This document shows positions 17,660 through 27,886 of a stretch of 64,000 nucleotides of DNA, piece after piece. Made by a program: the position numbers and the translations under genes. This DNA comes from Aestuariivirga sp. (GTDB lineage Bacteria; Pseudomonadota; Alphaproteobacteria; Rhizobiales; Aestuariivirgaceae), in contig JAUXUN010000058.1 of NCBI GenBank assembly GCA_030680855.1, forward strand, positions 16,380 to 80,379. The letters run 5' to 3'. The notes beneath the pieces were generated by a model. The model was not told the DNA's origin. It did not search any database and saw only the letters and a program-made list of their open reading frames with translations. Positions within the stretch are counted from its first letter, which is position 1; every line of letters starts with the position of its first letter.

Positions 17660-19002
17660 TAGGCATCTCGCGCGAGATAATTCTCCAGCCAGTGAATGTC
17701 ATAATGCCCGTCAATGATGTCGGGTTCCGTCAACAAACGCTGGAACAGGGGAATTGTCGTTTCAACCCCTTCAATCACAAACTCGCCCATGGCCCGCTTC
17801 AAGCGCATCATGCATTCGGTGCGCGTCTTGCCAAAAACAATCAATTTGCCGATGAGGCTGTCGTAATAGGGTGGAATCCGGTAGCCGGCGTAAAGCGCTG
17901 AATCAACACGAACCCCAAGGCCGCCGGGAAAATGCACGGCGTCAACCCGGCCGGGAGAGGGCACGAAGGTTTTGGCGTTTTCCGCATTGATGCGGCATTC
18001 GATGGCGTGTCCCGCAAAGGTAATGTCGCTCTGTGCATATTGCAGCTTTGCGCCGCTGGCCACGCGGATTTGTTCCTGCACCAGGTCAAGGCCGGTGATC
18101 ATTTCGGTCACCGGATGCTCCACCTGCAGCCGCGTGTTCATTTCAATGAAATAGAATTCGCCGTTCTCGTAAAGGAATTCGATGGTGCCAACCCCTTCAT
18201 AGGAAAGGTCGGCCATGGCCTTGGCAACGCGCGCCCCGATTTGATCGCGCTGGGCCGAATTCAGGGCAGGCGAGTGGGCCTCCTCCCAGATCTTCTGGTG
18301 CCGGCGCTGCAGGGAGCAGTCACGCTCGCCCAGATGCACCGCATTGCCTTGCCCGTCGCCCAGCACCTGGATTTCTATATGCCGCGGCAACACCAGGTAT
18401 TTCTCGATGTAAACTTCTTCATTGCCGAACGCCGCCTTGGCCTCGGTCTGCGCCGTGCTCAGGGCATTTTCCATCTCGGCATCATTGCGAGCAACCTTCA
18501 TGCCGCGCCCGCCGCCGCCGGCCGTTGCCTTGATGATCACCGGATAACCGATTTCGCGGGCAATGCGCTTGCCTTCATCGACATTTGAAACGCCGCCATC
18601 GGAGCCGGGAACCACCGGAATGCCCAGCGCCTTGGCAGTGCGCTTGGCCTCGATCTTGTCGCCCATGGTGCGGATGTTTTCAGCCGAAGGGCCAATGAAT
18701 TTTATCCCGTGCTCGGTAAGGATTTCGGCGAATTTTGCATTCTCGGAAAGAAAGCCGTAGCCGGGATGCACCGCTTCGGCGCCAGTAATCTCGCAGGCCG
18801 AAACAATGGCTGGAATGTTGAGATAGCTGTCACGTGCCGGTGGCGGCCCGATGCATACGCTTTCATCCGCGAGACGCACATGCATGGCATCGGCGTCCGC
18901 CGTGGAATGCACGGCCACCGTCTGGATGCCCAACTCGCGGCAGGCGCGCAGCACCCGAAGCGCAATCTCGCCCCGGTTGGCGATGAGAATCTTGTCAAAC
19001 AT
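17659..19002 (-). CDS. accC: Acetyl-CoA carboxylase, biotin carboxylase subunit
   Basis: 447 residues, ATG start. N-terminal [20 protein letters not shown], the ATP-grasp glycine loop [34 protein letters not shown] and [20 protein letters not shown] are all present. Carboxylates biotin on AccB using bicarbonate and ATP, the first step of fatty acid synthesis. Three bases separate it from accB, and it overlaps aat by one base, so accB-accC-aat form one operon with aroQ upstream. Confidence 0.97.
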   Translation of the reverse strand: MFDKILIANRGEIALRVLRACRELGIQTVAVHSTADADAMHVRLADESVCIGPPPARDSYLNIPAIVSACEITGAEAVHPGYGFLSENAKFAEILTEHGIKFIGPSAENIRTMGDKIEAKRTAKALGIPVVPGSDGGVSNVDEGKRIAREIGYPVIIKATAGGGGRGMKVARNDAEMENALSTAQTEAKAAFGNEEVYIEKYLVLPRHIEIQVLGDGQGNAVHLGERDCSLQRRHQKIWEEAHSPALNSAQRDQIGARVAKAMADLSYEGVGTIEFLYENGEFYFIEMNTRLQVEHPVTEMITGLDLVQEQIRVASGAKLQYAQSDITFAGHAIECRINAENAKTFVPSPGRVDAVHFPGGLGVRVDSALYAGYRIPPYYDSLIGKLIVFGKTRTECMMRLKRAMGEFVIEGVETTIPLFQRLLTEPDIIDGHYDIHWLENYLARDA

Positions 19003-19005
19003 CGC

Positions 19006-19500
19006 TCACTCAATCGTCACAAGGGCCGCGCCATACTCAACCGGATCGCCATTATCGACATGGATGCGGATGACCTTGCCCGATACCGGCGAGGGAATCT
19101 GGTTCATGGTTTTCATGGCTTCAATGATCAGCAGGGTCTGGCCCTGCCTGACATCGGAGCCGATCTCGATGAAATTCGGATTGCCGGGGGCCGAGGCCAT
19201 GTAGACGGTCCCCACCATGGGAGATTTTACCGTTCCCGCGTGGTCTGCGTCGTGGGCCTTGGTGAGAATGGGGGCGGCCACTGGTGCGGGCGCATGATGG
19301 ACCGGAGCAGGAGCCTGATGCTGCACCGTTGCAACGGCCGTCATGGTCCGCGACACGCGGACCCGCGACCCCTTTTGCTCCAATTCGATTTCAGAAAGCC
19401 CTGTTTCATTCAAAATGTCTGCCAGAGTCCGGATGAGATCCAGTTCCGGGCTGGCAGGCTTCGCCTGGCCACGCGTTGCTGGCGTCTTTTTCGAGGGCAT
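19006..19500 (-). CDS. accB: Acetyl-CoA carboxylase, biotin carboxyl carrier protein
   Basis: 164 residues. Unstructured Pro/Ala-rich linker (about 60-82) and a C-terminal biotinyl domain. The biotinylated lysine is Lys130 in IIEAMKTMNQIPSP; the usual EAMKM reads EAMKT here, a variant that I recall from other alphaproteobacterial AccB. It carries the carboxyl group from AccC to the carboxyltransferase. It lies 4 bases from aroQ and 3 from accC. Confidence 0.97.
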   Translation of the reverse strand: MPSKKTPATRGQAKPASPELDLIRTLADILNETGLSEIELEQKGSRVRVSRTMTAVATVQHQAPAPVHHAPAPVAAPILTKAHDADHAGTVKSPMVGTVYMASAPGNPNFIEIGSDVRQGQTLLIIEAMKTMNQIPSPVSGKVIRIHVDNGDPVEYGAALVTIE

Positions 19501-19504
19501 TCTG

Positions 19505-19954
19505 TTACCCCTTTCCGCTTGTTTTTAAGATTTGCACGATCCCGTCGAGGGCCAATTCATAACTCTGCCCACCAAAGCCGCAAATCACCCCGTGGGCAAC
19601 AGGAGAAATATAGCTGTGATGGCGGAAAGGCTCGCGGGCATAGACATTGGACAGGTGAACTTCAATAGTGGGAATGTTCACCGCCTTCAGCGCGTCATGG
19701 AGCGCCACCGACGTATGCGTATAGGCCGCGCCATTGATGATGATGCCGGAGGCTTTGCTTTGCGCCTCATGAATCCAGCCGATCAGTTCGCCTTCCGTGT
19801 TGGTTTGGCGGAAAACAACCTGCTGCCCAAGCGCCTTGGCCTTGGCCGCACAGCGCATTTCCAGGTCGCCGATGGTTTCCGGGCCATAGACCGCAGGCTC
19901 GCGCAAGCCGAGGAGGTTGAGGTTGGGTCCGTTTAGAATGTAGATCGGTTTCAT
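19505..19954 (-). CDS. aroQ: 3-dehydroquinate dehydratase, type II
   Basis: 149 residues. Typical type II features: YILNGPNLNLLGLREPAVYG (catalytic Tyr), IIINGAAYTHTSVALHDAL, the EVHLSNVYAREPFRHHSYIS block with the catalytic histidine region and GVICGFGGQSYELAL. Converts 3-dehydroquinate to 3-dehydroshikimate. It leads the aroQ-accB-accC-aat operon. Confidence 0.97.
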   Translation of the reverse strand: MKPIYILNGPNLNLLGLREPAVYGPETIGDLEMRCAAKAKALGQQVVFRQTNTEGELIGWIHEAQSKASGIIINGAAYTHTSVALHDALKAVNIPTIEVHLSNVYAREPFRHHSYISPVAHGVICGFGGQSYELALDGIVQILKTSGKG

Positions 19955-20025
19955 TGCCCTGCCATCAGAATCTGTGCCGTCGATTTGTTATAGGCGGTCA
20001 CCGGCAGGCAGGGAAGCGCCGGGCA

Positions 20026-20784
20026 TCAGCAGAGTGAACAGCCGCCCTTGGCGCGCACATCATTGACGGCGCTGGCGAGCTCGGCTTTCGGCAGATAGCC
20101 GGGAACCAGCTTGTCATCAATGATGAAAGCGGGCGTACCATTGATGGCAAGCGACTGGGCCAGGGCGCGGTTGCGCTCCAGAACGCCGGCCGTCTCGGGG
20201 CTCTCCATGTCCTTCTTGAGCTGCGCCATGTCGAGGCCCTGCGCCGCTGCGAGTTCATCTACGGCTTCCTTGGTGATTTTTCCCTCGTGGCTCATCATCG
20301 CCACGTGCAGGGCCCAGTATTTGCCCTGCTTGCTGGCGGCAACTGCAGCCTGGGCCGCGTAATCGGAATCGCCCCCGAAAATCGGGAATTCCTTCATCAC
20401 GAACTTCAGGTCCTTGTCCTCCTCGATCAAGGACAGAACCTCGGGAAATCCCTTTTTGCACCAGCCGCAGTTGTAATCGAAGAACTCGACCATTGTGACA
20501 TTGCCATTGGGATTTCCTACGACAAAATCCGTGCCGTTGCGGAATAGCTGGTCCGCATTGGAAACCAGCGCGCCTTTTCTCTGCTGATCTTCGGCGAGCC
20601 TTTCTTTCGCTTCAAGAAGCTGGCCCATTTCCCGAAGGAGGTCAGGATTTGCCAGCAAGTAATCCTTGATGATGGCTTCCATTTCCATGCGCTGGCTATC
20701 GCTGAATTCGGCGGCGCTCACGGGGGAACCGACGCCCCACAGCAGCAAAATCGAAAGCAACAATGTTCTCAGCCCAGTGTGCAT
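20026..20784 (-). CDS. DsbA-family thiol:disulfide oxidoreductase
   Basis: 252 residues. Signal peptide to about residue 24 (PVSAA), a helical N-terminal region (about 27-72) and a DsbA-type thioredoxin domain with the redox motif CGWC at Cys106-Cys109 (EFFDYNCGWCKKGFPEV); the cis-proline loop NGTPAFIIDDKLVPGYLP follows. It forms or reshuffles disulfides in periplasmic proteins. The C-terminus also has a CSLC pair. ATG 20784 has AAGGAT 7 bases upstream. It lies 49 bases downstream of the M48 protease gene, so the two may share a transcript. Confidence 0.92.
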   Translation of the reverse strand: MHTGLRTLLLSILLLWGVGSPVSAAEFSDSQRMEMEAIIKDYLLANPDLLREMGQLLEAKERLAEDQQRKGALVSNADQLFRNGTDFVVGNPNGNVTMVEFFDYNCGWCKKGFPEVLSLIEEDKDLKFVMKEFPIFGGDSDYAAQAAVAASKQGKYWALHVAMMSHEGKITKEAVDELAAAQGLDMAQLKKDMESPETAGVLERNRALAQSLAINGTPAFIIDDKLVPGYLPKAELASAVNDVRAKGGCSLC

Positions 20785-20833
20785 GGTAAATCCTTGTGTT
20801 TCAGGTCTATTTGCCCGAAAGACCTGTTTCAGG

Positions 20834-22219
20834 TCAATCCCGGTTCTTGTCGGCAAAATTCAGGATGTCGTTGGCCTTGATCCATTCCGGCGAGCCATGC
20901 TTGAACTGCCCGATCACGCGCTTTGCCTTTTCGGAAGCCAATGCCGTGTCGCCTTGCATCATGGCCGTTTCAGCCGTTGCCAGTTCGGCCCGCGGCACGT
21001 CATTCAGGTAGCCATAGGCCATCGCCGAATATTTGTAGATATCAACCGAATCCGGCTCGGTTTTCTTGGCCAGCGTCAGAAGGCTCAGCGCCTGCCTGAT
21101 GTTGGCGCGGTCTTCCGTGGCAATAAGGGCCTGTGCGTAGAGAATTTGGATGAGCCCGCTGTTGGGCAATAATTTGTTGGCCTGCCTGAGCGGGGGAAGC
21201 GCCTTTTCCGGTGTGCCGCCTTCAAGCAGGGCCTGGCCTTTGAGTTCCCAGAAATACATATTCTCCGGCACATCCCTGATAAGGCTGTCGATGACCGGTA
21301 TGGCGTTTTTCATGTCGCCCTTGCGGAACATCGAGATGGAGCGGGCATAACGCGCCGGCAGGCTCGTGTCCGATGACGGATAGCGCTGGAAAACAAACTG
21401 CGGCGATTGCATGAAACCCACCAGCTTGGCCTGCATCAGTTGATGGCGCAGCATTAGCTGGGGGGCATCGTCCCTGTCAAAGAACGCGGATTTCTTGGCT
21501 TCCAGTTCTAGGGTGCGGATTCTTTCAAGCGGCATGGGATGCGAAAGCAGATAGGGGTCGGCATTTTCCAGTGACGCCAGCGATTCATTGGCAAGCACCT
21601 GGAATAGCGTCAGCATCCCTTTTGGCGATTGTTCCGTCGCCTTGAGGTATTTGAGGGCCGCCTGGTCGGCGGATGCCTCCATGCCGCGCTGGTAGGAAAG
21701 CAAATTCCGCTGCGCCATGCCTTGCGACCCGATCATGATTCCCTGTCCGGCCTGTGCTGCACCTTTCTGTCCAGCGGCGGCCCCGCCCACAACCGCTGCA
21801 ACGCCAATCAAGGTTCCGACGATGGATTGCACGCTGGCCCGGCTAAGCTCAACGCCCATGCGGGCCAGATGGCCACCGGCAATGTGGCCCGTCTCATGGG
21901 CCAGCACACCGATGATCTCGTTCGGTGTTTTGGTCCGCGTCAACAGCCCGGTGTGAATGAACAAGCGCTGGCCGCCGGCCACGAAGGCATTAATCTTGTC
22001 ATTGTTGATAATGTAAACCCGCACCGCCGAAGGGTTCAGGCCCGCCACCTTGAATATGGGCTTCGAGTAGAGCCGCAACAGCCCTTCGATTTCCGCATCG
22101 CGAATCAGCGGTAGCGATGGCCCCCGCGGCTTCTTCTTGGTTTGGGCCATGCCATCAGCCATCAACCCCGAGAAAGCGACCGAGATGGCAAGGCAAACCG
22201 CTGTTAACTTTCGAATCAT
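20834..22219 (-). CDS. M48-family periplasmic metalloprotease with TPR repeats (BepA-like)
   Basis: 461 residues. Signal peptide to about residue 25. The zinc site HETGH lies in VLAHETGHIAGGHLARMG, with the third ligand expected in MEASADQAALKYL. The C-terminal half (about 280-450) has repeated helices of TPR type (LKGQALLEGGTPEKALPPLRQAN). BepA/YfgC proteins help assemble or degrade outer-membrane proteins and LptD. It sits between rne and the DsbA-like gene, a pairing that fits quality control of disulfide-bearing envelope proteins, which is an inference. Confidence 0.93.
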   Translation of the reverse strand: MIRKLTAVCLAISVAFSGLMADGMAQTKKKPRGPSLPLIRDAEIEGLLRLYSKPIFKVAGLNPSAVRVYIINNDKINAFVAGGQRLFIHTGLLTRTKTPNEIIGVLAHETGHIAGGHLARMGVELSRASVQSIVGTLIGVAAVVGGAAAGQKGAAQAGQGIMIGSQGMAQRNLLSYQRGMEASADQAALKYLKATEQSPKGMLTLFQVLANESLASLENADPYLLSHPMPLERIRTLELEAKKSAFFDRDDAPQLMLRHQLMQAKLVGFMQSPQFVFQRYPSSDTSLPARYARSISMFRKGDMKNAIPVIDSLIRDVPENMYFWELKGQALLEGGTPEKALPPLRQANKLLPNSGLIQILYAQALIATEDRANIRQALSLLTLAKKTEPDSVDIYKYSAMAYGYLNDVPRAELATAETAMMQGDTALASEKAKRVIGQFKHGSPEWIKANDILNFADKNRD

Positions 22220-22314
22220 GGTTCACTCGACAGGTAGAATCCCGGCTGGAAACCCACCGCAATTGAAAAAGGGTGTTTCTCCGTCAATTACGGCGAGTTT
22301 GAGGCTCAGGGTCT

Positions 22315-24828
22315 TCAGCCGCGTTTGCTCCACCAGCCGGCCTTGGGCTTAGCCACTTCGGCAGCTTTCACGGTTGCCGCCGGCGGCTGCCACTTGCGTG
22401 GCTCCACAGGCGGAGTGGCAGTTTCCTGGATGGCGATGATCGGTGCCGCCTGCCGTTCCGGCTGGGGCTCGCGTGTTTCGACGGGGCTAGCCGCATGGGG
22501 CTGGGTATGGCCATTGCTTTCGCCTTCGGGGGCACCGCGGCCATTCTTGTTGCGTCCATTTCTATTGCGCCCCCAGCGGTCGCGCCGGCGTGAAGGTCCG
22601 CGCTCGGAGCCTTCCCTTTCGCTGGACTCTTCTGGAGTTGCAGCCATATCCGTTTCAGCGGGTGAGGTGGCATCGTCATGAATGCTGGCATCGCCCTCAC
22701 CGGTCGGTGTTGCTGAATCAGTTTCCCCCTCCGCATCGCCGGCCATTTTCTCCCGCGGCTCGTCATCGCGGTCGCGTCCGCCACGCCTGCCGCCCCGGCG
22801 TCCACGCCGCCGCCGTCTGCCGCGCTGGGCGTCGGAACCCTCTTCTGTACTTTCCGCTTCAGATGAAGACCCGGCTTGAACCTCATCGGCCTCTTCCTCG
22901 GCCTCAATTTCGGCTTCGACTTCTTCGTCCTCTGAGTCTTCGACGTAGGCATCCATCTTGACCGGCACGATCTGGATCTTGCGAGCCGCAACGATCCGCT
23001 CGCTGGCCCGCTCGATGACCGCCTGCGATCCTTTGACCTCGTCGCTTGGCACGATGAAGACAGAAATTCCGTAGTTCTGTTCAATCGCCAGAATATTGTC
23101 GCGCTTCTCGTTGAGAACGTAGATGGCCACTTCGCGCGTGCATTTCACCGTGAGGTGCTCGGCCTTGCGGCTGATCAGGTGTTCCTCGATGGCGCGCAGC
23201 ACGGAAAGTCCGCACGACGAAATGGAGCGCACAATGCCGCGCCCTTCGCAATGCGGGCAGGGCCGCGACGAACCTTCGAGAAGGCCGGGCCGCAGCCTTT
23301 GCCGCGACATTTCCATGAGGCCGAAATGGCTGATCCGGCCCACCTGGATGCGGGCCCGGTCATTCTTGAGGGCATCCTTCAGGCGCCGCTCCACCGCACG
23401 GTTGTTGCGGTTTTCTTCCATGTCGATGAAGTCAATGACCACAAGGCCGGCAAGATCGCGCAACCGCAACTGCCTGGCGATTTCATCGCAGGCTTCCAGG
23501 TTGGTCTTCAGCGCCGTGTCTTCGATATTGTGTTCGCGCGTCGCCTTGCCCGAGTTGATGTCGACGGAAACCAGGGCTTCCGTCTGGTTCATCACGATAT
23601 AGCCGCCTGACGGCAGCGTAACGGTCGGCGAATAAAGTGCATCGAGCTGCGTTTCCGTCTGGTGCTTGGAAAAGAGCGGGCGCGTGTCCTTGTAGAGCTT
23701 CACGTTCTTGGCATGCGATGGCATGAGCATCTTCATGAAGTCTTTGGCTTCGCGGTAGGCTGCTTCGCCTTCCACAAACACCTCGTCCACGTCCTTGGTA
23801 TAGAGATCGCGGATCGAACGCTTTATCAGGCTGCCTTCCTCATAAACCAGGGCAGGGGCCGTTGAATGAAGCGTAAGGTCACGCACGTTTTCCCAAAGGC
23901 GCATGAGATAATCAAAATCGCGCTTGATTTCCGGCCGTGTGCGCTGCGCGCCTGCGGTGCGGACAATAACCCCCATGCCCTGTGGAACTTCCACGTCACG
24001 GGCAACTTCCTTGAGGCGCCGGCGGTCGCCGGCATCGGTGATCTTGCGGGAAATGCCGCCGCCCCGCGCCGTGTTCGGCATGAGTACGCAATAACGCCCG
24101 GCGAGCGAGAGATAGGTTGTAAGTGCTGCACCCTTGTTGCCGCGTTCTTCCTTGACGACCTGCACCAGAATGATCTGGCGGCGCTTGATGACTTCCTGAA
24201 TCTTGTACTGGCGGCGCGGCGCGCGGCGCTGGCGCTTTGGAACTTCTTCAAGGGCGTCTTCCGCCCCAATGGATTCAACCTTCTGGCTTTCCGCGTCTTC
24301 TTCCACGGTTTCTACGCCAACGCCCGCCTCGCCAATGGCCGGTGCTTCCTGGGCCTGCACTTCCGGGTCGGAAGCAGCTTCTTCTTCGGCCGGATGTTCT
24401 TCCCCGGCCTCTTCCGCGTCTACAACCTCTGATGCGAGCTGCGGCTCCTCGGAAGCCTGCAAGGCCTGCGCCTCGCCTGACGGCTCGGGCTCATTGTTGG
24501 TGTCGTCATCATCATTGTCGTCTTCATGTTCCTCGGCGTCGTCTTCCTCCTGCTCGCGCAGCAGGGCCTGACGATCGGCCACCGGAATCTGGTAATAGTC
24601 GGGATGGATTTCGGAGAAGGCCAGGAAGCCATGGCGGTTGCCGCCATATTCCACGAAGGCCGCCTGCAGTGACGGCTCAACCCGCGTCACCTTGGCCAGG
24701 TAAATGTTGCCTTTTAGCTGCTTGCGGGCAGCGCTTTCAAAGTCGAATTCCTCGATGCGGTTTCCGCGAACCACGACAACGCGTGTTTCCTCGGCATGTG
24801 TGGCATCGACCAGCATTTTGCTGCCCAT
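22315..24828 (-). CDS. rne: Ribonuclease E
   Basis: 837 residues. N-terminal S1 RNA-binding domain (LKGNIYLAKVTRVEPSLQAAFVEYGGNRHGFL) is followed by a long acidic insertion (about 90-200, runs of E and D) before the domain resumes near KRRQIILVQVVKEERGNKGAALTTYLSLAGRYCVLMPN, a layout known in alphaproteobacteria. The catalytic DNase I-like region has VVIDFIDMEENRNNRAVERRL and the zinc link is CPHCEGRG. The C-terminal third is Arg- and Glu-rich and disordered, the likely degradosome scaffold. It cuts AU-rich single-stranded RNA in mRNA decay and rRNA processing. Confidence 0.96.
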   Translation of the reverse strand: MGSKMLVDATHAEETRVVVVRGNRIEEFDFESAARKQLKGNIYLAKVTRVEPSLQAAFVEYGGNRHGFLAFSEIHPDYYQIPVADRQALLREQEEDDAEEHEDDNDDDDTNNEPEPSGEAQALQASEEPQLASEVVDAEEAGEEHPAEEEAASDPEVQAQEAPAIGEAGVGVETVEEDAESQKVESIGAEDALEEVPKRQRRAPRRQYKIQEVIKRRQIILVQVVKEERGNKGAALTTYLSLAGRYCVLMPNTARGGGISRKITDAGDRRRLKEVARDVEVPQGMGVIVRTAGAQRTRPEIKRDFDYLMRLWENVRDLTLHSTAPALVYEEGSLIKRSIRDLYTKDVDEVFVEGEAAYREAKDFMKMLMPSHAKNVKLYKDTRPLFSKHQTETQLDALYSPTVTLPSGGYIVMNQTEALVSVDINSGKATREHNIEDTALKTNLEACDEIARQLRLRDLAGLVVIDFIDMEENRNNRAVERRLKDALKNDRARIQVGRISHFGLMEMSRQRLRPGLLEGSSRPCPHCEGRGIVRSISSCGLSVLRAIEEHLISRKAEHLTVKCTREVAIYVLNEKRDNILAIEQNYGISVFIVPSDEVKGSQAVIERASERIVAARKIQIVPVKMDAYVEDSEDEEVEAEIEAEEEADEVQAGSSSEAESTEEGSDAQRGRRRRRGRRGGRRGGRDRDDEPREKMAGDAEGETDSATPTGEGDASIHDDATSPAETDMAATPEESSEREGSERGPSRRRDRWGRNRNGRNKNGRGAPEGESNGHTQPHAASPVETREPQPERQAAPIIAIQETATPPVEPRKWQPPAATVKAAEVAKPKAGWWSKRG

Positions 24829-25370
24829 AATCTTTTATCCTCTGCGGCAGCTGGCGGTGAGGCTTCGAAGGTCCCATGTCCGGACTTGAGAAACCAGACG
24901 GCCCGACGGGCCAGCCTGCGCGAAATGGGCCTGATCCATGTCACGACATTTTGCGATGCGAACGGCTCTGCGCTGGCTGTGTTTCCAGCGGCTGGAGGCG
25001 CAATCGAAAAGTCCTGAACCATGGCCCTCATTGATCTTTGCTCAAGCCACCATGGCCTGAACGGTTAAACTCATTGGCGTGCCCGGGCGGATGTCCTTTG
25101 CCCGCGAAGCCCACAAGGCTCCCGACTTGGGAACCTCACCTAGACGCGGCATGAAGGGGCGAACCAGCCGGTTCTCCGGACCTCTCAGCCGCGAAATTTT
25201 TGCTCTTGCAACCCAAACGATTAAATCGAGTCTGCCGAAGAGACCCCTTATCTTTAGGGAGAAGAGGCTGGAATTGCAAGGTCGCTCGTGCCCGTTTGCC
25301 TAAATGCCGGCCCGGAAACCTTCGGTTAACCACGGCCCCGCTAACCTTTCCGCGATTGGGCCAGAACACG
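24829..25370. promoter_or_regulatory. Long divergent intergenic region between rne and the amidase gene
   Basis: 542 bases with no gene that I can support. In other bacteria rne has a long leader used for autoregulation, and the same is plausible here. I see several short inverted repeats but no named RNA family, and no clear pair of promoter hexamers. Confidence 0.4.
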
Positions 25371-26651
25371 ATGCTTGCACTGCACAACGCTAGAGATTGG
25401 GGGAATTTGGGGCGTTGTTTGCGCTTCCTATTGTTCTCGCTTGCGTGCATTATAACCATGATTTTCATAGGCTTGCAGCCATCTCTTGCGGCAGGGGATG
25501 CGGTTGCGACCGGAACCCGCGTTGGAGGCGACGAAAACCGCACCCGCTTTGTGGCGGATATTTCCAAGACCGTGAACTACAGCGTTTACGTCCTCCCCGA
25601 TCCCTACCGGGTGGTCATCGACCTGCCGAATGTGACTTTCGACCTGCCGCCCGGCATCGGCCAAAAGGTGCGGGGGCTGGTATCCCAGTACCGTTACGGC
25701 CAGGTGGAGGAGGGAAAATCCCGCATCGTTATCGATACGCAGGGTCCCGTTTTGATCGAAAAGTCGTTTTTGGTTGACCCGCAGCCCGGCCAGCCGGCGC
25801 GCCTCGTCGTTGATCTCGTGAAAACCACCGAGAAGGCCTTTGTCAAATCCTACAATTCCGAACAGGCGAAACTCCAGCAGGACATTGCTGCCCTTTCGGC
25901 TGAGCCGCTGGCGCCGCCGGCAGCGGAGAAGAAGATCATCCTGCCGAACAAACGCGGCAAGAAAATCATTGTCCTCGACCCTGGCCATGGCGGCATTGAT
26001 CCGGGTGCCATTAGCCGGGCGGGTACGAAGGAAAAAGACGTGGTCCTGTCCTTCGCCAGCGTTCTGCGCAAGGCCCTGCTGGCCACCGGCAAGTATGAAG
26101 TTGTGATGACCCGCAGCGATGACCGCTTTATCAGCCTGAGAAACCGGGTGACCGTTGCCAGGGATAAGAACGCTGACCTGTTCCTCGCTATTCATGCCGA
26201 TACGGTCAGGGGCAAGGACGCCCGCGGTGTCACGCTCTACACGCTTTCCGAAAAGGCCTCGGACGCCGAAGCGGAAGCCCTGGCCAAGCGCGAAAATCGC
26301 GCCGACATTATCGGCGGCTTGGATCTTGAAGCAGAGACTGAGGAAATCACTGACATCCTGATTGATCTCGCCCAGCGCGAGTCAAAAAACCACGCTATGT
26401 TCTTTTCCAAGAAGGCGGTGAGCCATCTGAAGCCCTTGACCCTCATGACCGGCAAGCCTTTGCGTTCGGCTGGTTTCATGGTCCTGAAAGCACCGGATGT
26501 TCCATCTGTTCTGCTTGAGCTCGGTTTTCTCTCCAGCGAATCCGATGAGAAATTACTCACTTCTGCCGCATGGCAAACAAAAATTGCCAAGGCCTTTGCC
26601 ACCGCCATGGACGCCTATTTCGCCACCGAATTAGCCTCCACCGCCAATTGA
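25371..26651 (+). CDS. N-acetylmuramoyl-L-alanine amidase with AMIN domain (AmiC-like)
   Basis: 426 residues. N-terminal hydrophobic signal (about 16-40), an AMIN domain (about 45-150, NRTRFVADISKTVNYSVYVLPDPYRVVIDL) that targets peptidoglycan at division sites, and an Amidase_3 domain with zinc ligands in LDPGHGGIDPGA, RENRAD and FLAIHADT and the catalytic Glu in LLELGFLSS. It cleaves the amide bond between MurNAc and the stem peptide in the periplasm to split daughter cells. ATG 25371 is chosen because it gives a normal signal; the SD is weak. Confidence 0.95.
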   Translation: MLALHNARDWGNLGRCLRFLLFSLACIITMIFIGLQPSLAAGDAVATGTRVGGDENRTRFVADISKTVNYSVYVLPDPYRVVIDLPNVTFDLPPGIGQKVRGLVSQYRYGQVEEGKSRIVIDTQGPVLIEKSFLVDPQPGQPARLVVDLVKTTEKAFVKSYNSEQAKLQQDIAALSAEPLAPPAAEKKIILPNKRGKKIIVLDPGHGGIDPGAISRAGTKEKDVVLSFASVLRKALLATGKYEVVMTRSDDRFISLRNRVTVARDKNADLFLAIHADTVRGKDARGVTLYTLSEKASDAEAEALAKRENRADIIGGLDLEAETEEITDILIDLAQRESKNHAMFFSKKAVSHLKPLTLMTGKPLRSAGFMVLKAPDVPSVLLELGFLSSESDEKLLTSAAWQTKIAKAFATAMDAYFATELASTAN

Positions 26652-26652
26652 A

Positions 26653-26961
26653 TTAAGCCGCGACGGGCCGCAGGAACGTCCGCTCTTCGGACAGGATGAA
26701 GCGTTCACGCTGCGCAAAAGCGAAATTGGCAAGGCTTTCCTCATCCACGTGAAGCCGCTTCCGGTAAGCCTCATAAGCCGCCAGACTGTCACATGAAATC
26801 AGGGCCCAGGCGATGTCATTGGTGCCCTCATGCGGCATGAAATAACCCAGCAGGTCACCGCCGCAGCGCGGGATGATGCTGCTCCAAGCCTGAGCGTAGC
26901 GCTCGAATGCATCCCGCTGAAACGGATCAATCACATAACGGATTTGAACGGTGACGGTCAT
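26653..26961 (-). CDS. NIPSNAP family protein
   Basis: 102 residues, ATG start. The ferredoxin-like (alpha+beta barrel) pattern [43 protein letters not shown] is typical of small NIPSNAP domain proteins. Biochemical role unknown. Its start overlaps the stop of the ICL-family gene (ATGA), so the two are translated together. Its stop lies one base from the stop of the convergent amidase gene. Confidence 0.85.
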   Translation of the reverse strand: MTVTVQIRYVIDPFQRDAFERYAQAWSSIIPRCGGDLLGYFMPHEGTNDIAWALISCDSLAAYEAYRKRLHVDEESLANFAFAQRERFILSEERTFLRPVAA

Positions 26962-27779
26962 CGCGGCTCTTCTTTCATGAGTTTGTTGATTTCGGCGAAG
27001 GGGAATGCATCCTTGGCAAAATTGAATGTGCCGAAGTCCTTAATCTCGTGGGCGGATTTTGCGAAGGCAGCGAGTGCCGACAAGCACAAGGCAGAACCAA
27101 CGCTCACGCGTTTCACGCCAGCATCTTCCAATTGCTTGAGCGTAATGGCCGGGCCCGCAAGCACATTCACCGGGCGGGTGACCGCCGCGCAGACCTCCTT
27201 GATGGCTTTCAGGCTTGGCAGGCCCGGCGCATACAGCACATTTGCTCCGGCTTTTTCGAAAGCTTGCAGACGCTTGATGGTGTCATCGAGATCAGGCCGC
27301 CCATGGAGAAAGTTTTCGGCCCGCGCCGTCAGCGTGAAGGGAATGTCCTGGGCGCGCACCGCTTCCACCGCCGCCGCAACGCGTTCAACTGACAGATTGA
27401 AATCATAGATCGGCTTGGCGCTGTCGCCGCTCGCATCTTCTATCGAACCGCCAGCGAGGCCAACCCCGATCGCCAGCCGGATTGTTTCTGCGGCCTTTTC
27501 AGGCGCCTCTCCAAAACCATTTTCAAGGTCCGCCGCGACCGGAAGGTGGGTTGCCTGAACAATGGCCTTGGCGTTAGCCAGCGTTTCATCACGACCGGCA
27601 GCGCCATCACCTCGGCCAAGCGAAAACGCCAGTCCGGCGCTTGTTGTGGCCAGGGCTTCAAATCCCAACTGTGCCAGGATTTTTGCTGTGCCCGCATCCC
27701 AGGGGTTGGGAATTACAAAAGCCCCGGCCCGTGTGTGCAGGGCTCGGAAGGCAATTGCTTTTTGTTTTTGGTCCGGCAT
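26958..27779 (-). CDS. Isocitrate lyase/PEP mutase family protein
   Basis: 273 residues. TIM-barrel enzyme of the ICL/PEPM superfamily: [33 protein letters not shown] at the start, [11 protein letters not shown] (metal site Asp/Glu) and GSIEDASG. The classic KKCGH of isocitrate lyase is absent, so it belongs to the short branch acting on 2-methylisocitrate, oxaloacetate or phosphonates; the substrate cannot be told. It forms a two-gene operon with the NIPSNAP gene, divergent from an ArsR-type regulator. Confidence 0.9.
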   Translation of the reverse strand: MPDQKQKAIAFRALHTRAGAFVIPNPWDAGTAKILAQLGFEALATTSAGLAFSLGRGDGAAGRDETLANAKAIVQATHLPVAADLENGFGEAPEKAAETIRLAIGVGLAGGSIEDASGDSAKPIYDFNLSVERVAAAVEAVRAQDIPFTLTARAENFLHGRPDLDDTIKRLQAFEKAGANVLYAPGLPSLKAIKEVCAAVTRPVNVLAGPAITLKQLEDAGVKRVSVGSALCLSALAAFAKSAHEIKDFGTFNFAKDAFPFAEINKLMKEEPR

Positions 27780-27823
27780 TGGATATCTCCTTGATGTTTT
27801 CTAGGCCCGGGGACGCCGCAAAT

Positions 27824-27843
27824 GCTACGGTGACAGGCGTAGC
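27824..27843. promoter_or_regulatory. Candidate operator between the ICL-family gene and the ArsR regulator
   Basis: Inverted repeat GCTAC-N10-GTAGC at 27824-27843, with another ATGCTAC at 27860-27866 repeating the one at 27822-27828. It lies in the divergent gap between the ICL/NIPSNAP operon and the regulator gene, where a shared operator is expected. Confidence 0.45.
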
Positions 27844-27886
27844 ACTTCCGCTGTTTGATATGCTACCAAAACGCCGGAGACAGCAG

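Noticed and set aside
19102..19122. Altered biotin motif EAMKT in AccB as a loss of function
   Set aside because: The biotinylated lysine is intact, and Thr at this place occurs in other alphaproteobacterial AccB as far as I recall.
24714..25031. 105-codon minus-strand frame at the start of rne
   Set aside because: Overlaps the rne start in another frame and has no domain or ribosome binding site.
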